Positions 1 through 4,586 of a DNA stretch of 5,499 bases are shown piece after piece. This stretch comes from Lysobacterales bacterium (GTDB taxonomy: Bacteria; Pseudomonadota; Gammaproteobacteria; Xanthomonadales; SZUA-36): contig JAPHSB010000180.1 in assembly GCA_026193295.1 (NCBI GenBank), positions 1-5,499 of the forward strand, in the 5' to 3' direction. The translations under genes and the position numbers were made by a program. Positions within the stretch are counted from its first letter, which is position 1. Every line of letters starts with the position of its first letter. The notes below the pieces were generated by a model, which made no database searches, was not told the origin of the DNA, and worked only from the letters and a program-made list of their open reading frames with translations.

Positions 1-2
1 AC

Positions 3-27
3 AAAAAAGGCCGCCCGAAGGCAGCCT
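3..27 (-). terminator. Distal intrinsic terminator of the tRNA unit, UUCG-loop type
   Basis: Read on the minus strand, AGGCTGCC and GGCGGCCT form an 8-bp stem (one G-U wobble) around a TTCG loop closed by C-G, the extra-stable cUUCGg tetraloop. A T-run (complement of the A-run at 3-8) follows at once. It would end transcripts that read through the tRNA genes and the two upstream terminators. Its stem sequence differs from the repeated terminators at 228-254 and 411-437, so it looks like the original or final stop of the array. It could alternatively serve a gene outside the window. Confidence 0.8.
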
Positions 28-70
28 CTTTCTTGCGTTAACTCTCGCACAATCAACGTTTTAGGAACAC

Positions 71-87
71 GCGTCCCCTAGGGGATT
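71..87 (-). repeat. Decayed copy of the tRNA-Glu 3' end (17 nt)
   Basis: The minus strand reads AATCCCCTAGGGGACGC, identical to the 3' T-arm half, acceptor strand and discriminator base of the tRNA-Glu gene at 446-521. The encoded CCA is not kept. The match stops at the same internal point as in the next copy (263-281), so both derive from the same duplication endpoint. It cannot form a tRNA. Confidence 0.85.
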
Positions 88-227
88 GTCCGAAACCATC
101 CCTGGCTTCGGCCCTTCGGGCGCTCTCACTGTGCTCGTGCGACCAAATTCGCTCCCGGCGAATTTGTCGAACCCCTTCAGTCGAACTTTGTTCGACGGGG
201 GTTCTCATCTCAATGAAACACGAAACA

Positions 228-254
228 TAAAAAAACCCGCTTGCAGCGGGCTTT
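228..254 (-). terminator. Intrinsic terminator, copy 2 in the tRNA repeat array
   Basis: On minus, AGCCCGCT-GCA-AGCGGG forms a strong short stem followed by seven T (complement of 229-235). It is base-for-base the same as the terminator at 411-437 and is part of the 89-bp perfect repeat. Flanking AAACATAA (223-230) and TTATGTTT (256-263) can extend the hairpin outward. It would stop transcripts that escaped the first terminator after tRNA-Glu. Confidence 0.85.
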
Positions 255-262
255 CTTATGTT

Positions 263-281
263 TGGCGTCCCCTAGGGGATT
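263..281 (-). repeat. Perfect 19-nt copy of the tRNA-Glu 3' end
   Basis: The minus strand reads AATCCCCTAGGGGACGCCA, exactly the last 19 nt of tRNA-Glu (446-464) with the encoded CCA. Identity with the real gene stops abruptly inside the T-arm: the gene continues into TTCGAA, while the repeat continues into a different hairpin. The same 19-nt tail length is known for the tyrT repeats of E. coli. Without the rest of the tRNA this is not a tRNA gene, though it could be seen by tRNA 3'-end enzymes or act as an integrase-like attachment sequence. Confidence 0.92.
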
Positions 282-410
282 GTCGAAAACCATCCTTGGT
301 TTTCGCCCTGCGGGCGCACTCCGTGCGACCAAATTCGCTCCCGGCGAATTTGTCGAACCCGGTCGCGCTGCCGCGCGACGGGGGTTCTCATCTCAATGAA
401 ACACGAAACA

Positions 411-437
411 TAAAAAAACCCGCTTGCAGCGGGCTTT
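411..437 (-). terminator. Intrinsic terminator directly after tRNA-Glu
   Basis: On minus, the stem CCCGCT/AGCGGG with a 3-nt loop is followed by TTTTTTT (complement of 412-418). It starts about 9 nt past the tRNA 3' end, as expected for a stable-RNA terminator. An outer stem, AAACATAA (406-413) with TTATGTTT (439-446), reaches back to the final A of the encoded CCA and could influence 3' trimming. It is duplicated exactly at 228-254. Confidence 0.88.
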
Positions 438-445
438 CTTATGTT

Positions 446-521
446 TGGCGTCCCCTAGGGGATTCGAACCCCTGTTGCCGCCGTGAAAGGGCGGTGTCCT
501 AGGCCTCTAGACGAAGGGGAC
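446..521 (-). tRNA. tRNA-Glu (anticodon UUC)
   Basis: The 76-nt gene reads 5' to 3' on minus and includes the encoded CCA (446-448). The acceptor stem is GTCCCCT/AGGGGAC. The anticodon stem is CCGCC/GGCGG around CTTTCAC, so the anticodon is TTC, and the T-arm is CAGGGG-TTCGAAT-CCCCT. All arms pair well. It lies 2 nt downstream of tRNA-Ala and is surely co-transcribed with it. Its last 19 nt are the source of the tail copies at 263-281 and 71-87. tRNA-Glu also serves tetrapyrrole synthesis as glutamyl-tRNA in most gammaproteobacteria (family knowledge). Confidence 0.97.
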
Positions 522-523
522 AT

Positions 524-599
<76 letters not shown>

Positions 600-605
600 G
601 AAAAG

Positions 606-641
606 CCGACGCATCTTAATGTCTGGGCACTGGTGTGTCAA
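606..641 (-). promoter_or_regulatory. Sigma70 promoter of the tRNA-Ala/tRNA-Glu unit
   Basis: On minus, a perfect -35 TTGACA (636-641) and a -10 TAAGAT (613-618, five of six consensus) are 17 nt apart, the optimal spacing. The predicted start is near 606. The discriminator GCGTCGG is GC-rich, as in stable-RNA promoters under ppGpp/DksA stringent control; that regulation is inferred. The -35 box lies 8 bp beyond the stop codon of the upstream DUF1249 gene, so the tRNAs can be transcribed on their own. Confidence 0.88.
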
Positions 642-649
642 TGTATGGC

Positions 650-1162
650 CTAGCCTGTTCCGGCCAGTACCGTGGATTCCGCGGCCCATTCCTGGATGGA
701 GCGCCGCGCGGGCTTCATTGTCACCACGGAATGGCCCTGCCGGAGCAAATAGTCGAGCCAGCGGTCGAGCGCGCGGTTGCGGCGCCAGGCGCGCTGCAGC
801 AACTGTTTGGCCGGGTAGGATGGATGCGCGGTGCGCGTGCAACCCTGGCCGGTATTGAACGACGTGGCTTCGGCCAAATGAGCGTCGTGGTAGAAGCGGA
901 TATGGGCGTCCGGCGCGTAGGTTCGGTCGTCGTGCGCGCCGAACCTGTAGGTCAGGCGCATGAACGTCGTGTACGGGTGTCGCTCGATCACCTCCAGGCG
1001 CAGCTCCGGCGAACCGGCGACGCGCGATACCAGCGAGTCGTGATACGTCATCGCGTCGGGCAGCAGCAGGTGCAACTGGCGATAAATCTCCTCCTGCACT
1101 TCCTGCAGCGCTTTCAGGGCCGGTTGCTTGCGCAGGCCGTTGGGCTGACTGAACGAAACCAT
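650..1162 (-). CDS. DUF1249 (YqiB-like) protein, function unknown
   Basis: The product is a 170-residue soluble protein. It matches the DUF1249/YqiB family as I recall E. coli YqiB: an N-terminal helix with LLP (residues 33-35), a strand section with YTT (64-66), IRFYHDA-LAE (88-98), YP-K-LHQ-like YPAKQLLQRAWRRN (116-129), and the RWLDYLLRQGHSV helix (134-146). About 20 extra C-terminal residues follow. No biochemical role is established for the family that I can name. I chose the ATG at 1162, 25 nt after the ppsR stop, because family similarity begins after it. An upstream in-frame ATG at 1228 would overlap ppsR and add 22 residues of low-quality sequence. No Shine-Dalgarno precedes 1162, and an extended -10 box sits just before it. 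It may be expressed both by readthrough from ppsR and from its own start. Confidence 0.85.
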   Translation of the reverse strand: MVSFSQPNGLRKQPALKALQEVQEEIYRQLHLLLPDAMTYHDSLVSRVAGSPELRLEVIERHPYTTFMRLTYRFGAHDDRTYAPDAHIRFYHDAHLAEATSFNTGQGCTRTAHPSYPAKQLLQRAWRRNRALDRWLDYLLRQGHSVVTMKPARRSIQEWAAESTVLAGTG

Positions 1163-1177
1163 GGAAAAATCATAGCA
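1163..1177 (-). promoter_or_regulatory. Possible extended -10 promoter for a leaderless DUF1249 mRNA
   Basis: On minus, TGCTATGAT (1169-1177) matches the extended -10 pattern TGnTATAAT with one mismatch. Six bases later comes the ATG at 1162, so a transcript would start at or next to the A of the start codon. No -35 box is seen at the usual spacing, and no ribosome binding site precedes the ATG. The match is short and may be chance. Confidence 0.35.
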
Positions 1178-1187
1178 CACCGGCGCA

Positions 1188-2003
1188 TCAATACATCTCC
1201 CGCTGCATGCCGAGGTGCGCGAGAACACGGCTGGCGATTTCCTCGATCGAACTGTGGGTGGTGGCGAAGACTTCGATGCCCTCGGAGCGCAGCAGGCTCT
1301 CGGCTGCGTCGACTTCCCAATGGCATTGCTTCAGTGATGCGTAGGGGCTGCCGGGCCGGCGGGTTTCACGAATCTGCGCCAGCCGATCGGCGTCGATCGT
1401 GAGCCCGACAGTCTTGTCACGGTGCATCCGCAAGTGGCCTGGCAAACGCTGCTGCTCCAGGTCCTTTTCCGTCAAGGGGTAGTTGGCGGCCTTCACCCCG
1501 AAGTGCAGCGCCATGTAAAGGCAGGTGGGCGTCTTGCCGGTGCGCGAGATGCCGACCAGGATCAGGTCGGCGTTTTCGTAACTCAGGCTGATACCGTCAT
1601 CGTGGGTCAGGGCATAGTTGGTGGCCTCCATGCGGTCCTCGTAGCGATCGGAATTGGCCACGCCATGCGCCCGGCCCACCGTCGATTCGCGGCTGACGCC
1701 CAATGCACTTTCCAGCGTATCGAGGAAGTCCGCGAACAGGTCCAGCGTGATGCCCCGGCTGCCATGGAACACGGAGCGAGTGTGCTCGTCGACGATGGAG
1801 ATGAAGGCGATGGCCGCCGCGCCGTCCGCGGCGGAGGCCTGGTCGATCCACGCCACCGCGTCCCGCGCCTTGGCGGGGCTGTCGACGAACGGTATCCGGA
1901 CCTGCTGGAACGCAACGCCCGGAAACTGGGTCAACAGGCTATGCCCGACCGTTTCGGTGGTGATGGCCGTGCCGTCCGAGATGAAGAACACCGTCCGCCG
2001 CAT
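1188..2003 (-). CDS. ppsR: PEP synthase regulatory protein (bifunctional kinase/pyrophosphorylase)
   Basis: The cytoplasmic enzyme inactivates PEP synthase by ADP-dependent phosphorylation of a threonine near the catalytic histidine, and reactivates it by Pi-dependent dephosphorylation (known for E. coli PpsR/YdiA, DUF299 family). From the ATG at 2003 it has 271 residues; the E. coli protein has 277. Visible hallmarks are ISDGTAIT (8-15), HDDGISL (134-140), the P-loop GISRTGKT (151-158) followed by PT, KAANYPL (171-177), LTID-RL-IRE (201-213), YASL-QC-EV (221-231), and a C-terminal QREMY like RRMY in E. coli. The alternative ATG at 2024 adds seven residues, but the ATG at 2003 has AGGGG at 6-nt spacing and leads straight into the conserved start. 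The gene is divergent from its target ppsA and upstream of the DUF1249 gene. Confidence 0.96.
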   Translation of the reverse strand: MRRTVFFISDGTAITTETVGHSLLTQFPGVAFQQVRIPFVDSPAKARDAVAWIDQASAADGAAAIAFISIVDEHTRSVFHGSRGITLDLFADFLDTLESALGVSRESTVGRAHGVANSDRYEDRMEATNYALTHDDGISLSYENADLILVGISRTGKTPTCLYMALHFGVKAANYPLTEKDLEQQRLPGHLRMHRDKTVGLTIDADRLAQIRETRRPGSPYASLKQCHWEVDAAESLLRSEGIEVFATTHSSIEEIASRVLAHLGMQREMY

Positions 2004-2009
2004 TTTTTG

Positions 2010-2014
2010 CCCCT
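2010..2014 (-). promoter_or_regulatory. Ribosome binding site of ppsR
   Basis: The minus strand reads AGGGG, then GCAAAA-type spacing of 6 nt to the ATG at 2003. This decides for the shorter ppsR start. The nearest purine-rich stretch for the ATG at 2024 (GGAGGG) is about 12 nt away, which is less favourable. Confidence 0.65.
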
Positions 2015-2051
2015 GTAGTATCATCCGCTATCACTACCCTCCTGCCGCCAC

Positions 2052-2078
2052 CGGGACGGGGCCGCGAGGGCCGACCCG
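2052..2078 (+). other. GC-rich hairpin in the ppsA leader, divergent intergenic region
   Basis: CGGG (2052-2055) pairs with CCCG (2075-2078), and CGG (2057-2059) with CCG (2071-2073), around an A-A mismatch. An inner CC/GG pair can close a GCGA loop, a GNRA-type tetraloop. The structure ends about 20 nt before the ppsA Shine-Dalgarno. No T-run follows, so it is not a terminator. It might be a leader structure or an operator-like inverted repeat, or simply a result of high GC. I found no convincing -35/-10 pair for ppsA or ppsR in 2004-2111. Confidence 0.35.
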
Positions 2079-2098
2079 ACTGACTGCAAGCAAAGACC

Positions 2099-2103
2099 GG
2101 GAG
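2099..2103 (+). promoter_or_regulatory. Ribosome binding site of ppsA
   Basis: GGGAG lies 8 nt before the GTG at 2112. It overlaps the other possible GTG start (2103), which has no Shine-Dalgarno of its own. The site therefore selects 2112 as the start codon. Confidence 0.7.
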
Positions 2104-2111
2104 TGCTACTG

Positions 2112-4481
2112 GTGAATCACTATATCGCATGGCTGCATGAGCTGGGCATGCAGGACCTCGAATCGGTTGGCGGCAAGAACGCCTCGCTGGGCGAAATGAT
2201 CCGTGAGCTGTCCGGCCTCGGGGTCTCGGTGCCGGGCGGTTTCGCCACCACCGCGCAGGCCTTTCGTGACTTCCAGGCGCAGTCCGGGCTGGGCGAGCGG
2301 ATCAACACAAGACTGACTTCGCTGGACACCGCCGATGTCCAGGCCCTCGCGATAGCCGGCGCCGAGATTCGCCGCTGGGTCATCGAGACTCCGTTGCAGC
2401 AGGAACTGGAAACGGCCATCGACCAGGCCTGGGAGCAGCTCTGCCAGGCGGCCGCCGGCTGCCCGTCGGTGGCGGTCCGCTCGTCGGCCACCGCTGAAGA
2501 CCTGCCGGACGCCTCGTTCGCCGGCCAGCAGGAGACCTTTCTCAACGTGCGCGGCCTGGCCGAGGTCAAGGCCAGGATCCTCGACGTGTTCGCCAGCCTC
2601 TACAATGACCGGGCGATTTCCTACCGCGTGCACCAGGGGTTCAAGCATGCCGATGTCGCCCTTTCCGCCGGTGTGCAGGTCATGGCGCGCTCTGACCTGG
2701 GCGCCAGCGGCGTCCTGTTCACCTTGGACACGGAATCTGGCTTTCGCGAGGCCATACTCATCACGTCCTCCTATGGCCTTGGTGAGACGATCGTCCAGGG
2801 CGCCGTCAACCCCGATGAGTTCTACCTCTACAAGCCGGCCCTGCATTCCGGCCATGACCCGATCCTACGGCGCAACCGCGGCTCCAAGGCCATCGAGATG
2901 GTCTACAGCAACCGCGCCGGGGGCGGCGTGGAAACACGCGAAGTCGACCCGGCTCGGCGCATGCGATTCAGCATCACGGACGACCAGGCCATCGAACTGG
3001 CGCAGCAGGCGCTGACCATAGAAAGCCACTACGGCAAGCCGATGGATATCGAATGGGCGCTGGACGGCGAATCCGACCGGTTGTACATCGTGCAGGCACG
3101 GCCCGAGACGGTGAAGAGTCGCGCCTCTGCCAGCATGGTCGAGCGCTATCGCTTGCAGGAAAGCGGAGCCGTGCTGTGCGAAGGCCGCAGCATCGGCCAG
3201 CGCATCGGCAGCGGTGCGGCCCGCCTCATCCAGTCCATCGAGCAGATGGACGCGGTCGGCGTCGGCGACGTGCTGGTCACGGAAATGACCGACCCCGACT
3301 GGGAGCCGATCATGAAGCGCGCCGCCGCCATCGTCACCAACCGCGGTGGGCGCACCTGCCATGCGGCCATCATTGCGCGCGAACTGGGCATCCCGGCCGT
3401 AGTGGGCTGCGGCGATGCGACCGAGCGCATTCCCGACGGCAGGCCGGTGACGGTATCCTGCGCCGAGGGCGATACCGGTTTCGTCTACGACCGCGAGCTG
3501 GCCTTCGAAATCCAGTCGGATGCGCTGGACGACATGCCCGAGCCGCCGCTGAAGATCATGATGAACGTCGGCAATCCCGACCGGGCCTTCGACTTTGCGC
3601 GGATTCCCAACGCCGGCGTCGGCCTGGCCCGCCTCGAATTCATCATCAATCGGATGATCGGGGTTCACCCCAAGGCGTTGCTGGAGTTCGAGTCACTGGA
3701 CGACGAAACGCGAACCCAGGTCCAGCGCAAGATGGCCGGCTACGCCGACCCGATCAGCTACTACGTAAATCGGTTGACCGAAGGCGTCGCGACCATCGCG
3801 GCCGCCTTCGCGCCCGCCCCGGTCATCGTGCGCCTGTCTGACTTCAAATCCAACGAATACGCCAACCTGATCGGCGGGCGCAAATACGAGCCGCAGGAAG
3901 AGAACCCGATGCTCGGCTTCCGCGGTGCTTCGCGCTTCGTCTCAGACAGCTTCAGGGACTGTTTCGAGCTGGAATGCCGGGCCTTGCGCAAGGTGCGCGA
4001 GGACATGGGCCTGACGAACGTCTGGGCCATGATTCCCTTCGTGCGCACAGTGGAGGAAGGCCGCCAGGTCATCGAGGTGATGAAGGACTTCGGCCTGGAG
4101 CAGGGCAAGCACGGATTGCGCATCATCATGATGTGCGAGCTGCCGTCCAATGCATTGCTGGCCGACCAGTTTCTGGACATCTTCGACGGCTTTTCAATCG
4201 GCTCCAACGACCTGACCCAGCTCACGCTCGGCCTGGACCGCGATTCGGGCCTGATCGCCCACCTGTTCGATGAACGGAACGAGGCGGTGAAGGCCTTGCT
4301 GTCCATGGCCATCAAAGCCTGCAAGGCCCGCGGCAAGTACATCGGCATCTGTGGCCAGGGCCCGTCGGACCATCCCGACCTGGCCCGCTGGCTGCTCGAA
4401 CAGGGTATCGAGAGCATTTCGCTGAACCCGGATACCGTGGTAGACACCTGGCTGATGCTGGCCAATGCAGCAAGCCGATGA
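2112..4481 (+). CDS. ppsA: Phosphoenolpyruvate synthase (pyruvate, water dikinase)
   Basis: PEP synthase converts pyruvate, ATP and water to PEP, AMP and Pi for gluconeogenesis in the cytoplasm. From GTG 2112 it has 789 residues (E. coli PpsA, 792) and is collinear with that enzyme. The N-terminal ATP-grasp/pyruvate-binding domain (about 10-345) has VGGKNASLGEM (19-29) and VRSSATAED (122-130). The swivelling phosphohistidine domain (about 380-455) has GGRTCHAAIIAREL with catalytic His417; Thr415 is the residue expected to be phosphorylated by PpsR. The C-terminal TIM barrel (about 475-785) has RLEF, RLSDFKSNEYANL, EENPMLGFRG, SIGSNDLTQL and GICGQGPSDH with active-site Cys747. No catalytic motif is missing. 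A second GTG at 2103 would add three residues but lacks a ribosome binding site. There is no T-rich terminator on plus right after the gene; the hairpin at 4529-4558 may serve it weakly. Confidence 0.98.
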   Translation: MNHYIAWLHELGMQDLESVGGKNASLGEMIRELSGLGVSVPGGFATTAQAFRDFQAQSGLGERINTRLTSLDTADVQALAIAGAEIRRWVIETPLQQELETAIDQAWEQLCQAAAGCPSVAVRSSATAEDLPDASFAGQQETFLNVRGLAEVKARILDVFASLYNDRAISYRVHQGFKHADVALSAGVQVMARSDLGASGVLFTLDTESGFREAILITSSYGLGETIVQGAVNPDEFYLYKPALHSGHDPILRRNRGSKAIEMVYSNRAGGGVETREVDPARRMRFSITDDQAIELAQQALTIESHYGKPMDIEWALDGESDRLYIVQARPETVKSRASASMVERYRLQESGAVLCEGRSIGQRIGSGAARLIQSIEQMDAVGVGDVLVTEMTDPDWEPIMKRAAAIVTNRGGRTCHAAIIARELGIPAVVGCGDATERIPDGRPVTVSCAEGDTGFVYDRELAFEIQSDALDDMPEPPLKIMMNVGNPDRAFDFARIPNAGVGLARLEFIINRMIGVHPKALLEFESLDDETRTQVQRKMAGYADPISYYVNRLTEGVATIAAAFAPAPVIVRLSDFKSNEYANLIGGRKYEPQEENPMLGFRGASRFVSDSFRDCFELECRALRKVREDMGLTNVWAMIPFVRTVEEGRQVIEVMKDFGLEQGKHGLRIIMMCELPSNALLADQFLDIFDGFSIGSNDLTQLTLGLDRDSGLIAHLFDERNEAVKALLSMAIKACKARGKYIGICGQGPSDHPDLARWLLEQGIESISLNPDTVVDTWLMLANAASR

Positions 4482-4528
4482 CGATCGGATTACAAGCCTG
4501 CGAATTGGCTGCATTCAATGGCAGCGAC

Positions 4529-4558
4529 AAAAAAAAGGCCTCCCGAGCGGGAGGCCTT
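4529..4558 (-). terminator. Terminator of the TonB-dependent receptor gene in the convergent gap
   Basis: A perfect 10-bp stem, AAGGCCTCCC/GGGAGGCCTT (4535-4544 and 4549-4558), surrounds a 4-nt loop. On minus it is followed by eight T (complement of 4529-4536), a textbook intrinsic terminator about 30 nt after the receptor stop. On plus the hairpin is followed only by CGTTCAGCTT, a poor U-tract, so ending ppsA transcripts here would be less efficient. The rest of 4482-4586 shows nothing else. Confidence 0.92.
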
Positions 4559-4586
4559 CGTTCAGCTTACTCGCGTTACGTGTCCT

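Larger units (their letters stand above)
69..262 (-). repeat. tRNA-Glu-derived tandem repeat, distal unit (194 bp)
   Basis: This is the second, more diverged unit of a tandem array behind tRNA-Glu. Bases 193-281 are identical to 376-464 (89 bp, offset 183), and 136-174 are identical to 322-360 (39 bp, offset 186). The tRNA-tail start at 71-87 matches 265-281 (offset 194). The unit holds inverted repeats at 90-111, 111-121, 141-168 (stem AAATTCGC/GCGAATTT, extended by GAC/GTC) and 169-204 (GTCGAAC/GTTCGAC inside GAACCCC/GGGGTTC), and then the terminator at 228-254. The CCA-equivalent at its outer edge is lost, reading CGT on minus. No protein gene is supported here. Confidence 0.85.
263..445 (-). 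repeat. tRNA-Glu-derived tandem repeat, proximal unit (183 bp)
   Basis: This unit lies directly after the tRNA-Glu gene in transcription order. It begins (plus reading) with a perfect 19-nt copy of the tRNA 3' end including CCA, and ends with a terminator abutting the real tRNA 3' end. Inside are inverted repeats at 284-305 (CGAAAACC/GGTTTTCG), 305-315 (GCCC/GGGC), 316-326 (GCAC/GTGC), 327-354 (GACcAAATTCGC/GCGAATTTGTC) and 355-387 (GTCGCGC/GCGCGAC inside GAACCC/GGGTTC). Several stems differ from the distal unit by compensating changes. The plan resembles the repeats that follow tyrT in E. coli. Any function is inferred. Confidence 0.88.

Noticed and set aside
69..445. CRISPR array
   Set aside because: There are only two units of about 190 bp with internal terminators and tRNA tails. 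The short uniform repeats and unique spacers of a CRISPR array are absent.
635..1402. Plus-strand open frame of 255 codons opposite the DUF1249 gene and ppsR
   Set aside because: It is antisense to two recognisable genes, spans their boundary, and has an Arg/Ala/Gly-rich composition typical of shadow frames.
1996..2024. TATCAT at 2019-2024 as a ppsA -10 box
   Set aside because: No -35-like hexamer lies 16-18 nt upstream, and the site falls in the ppsR start region; the match is too weak to call.
2106..2855. Minus-strand open frames opposite ppsA (also 2865-3668 and 3761-4465)
   Set aside because: ppsA is collinear with a well-known enzyme over its full length, and the opposite frames have no recognisable domain or ribosome binding site.
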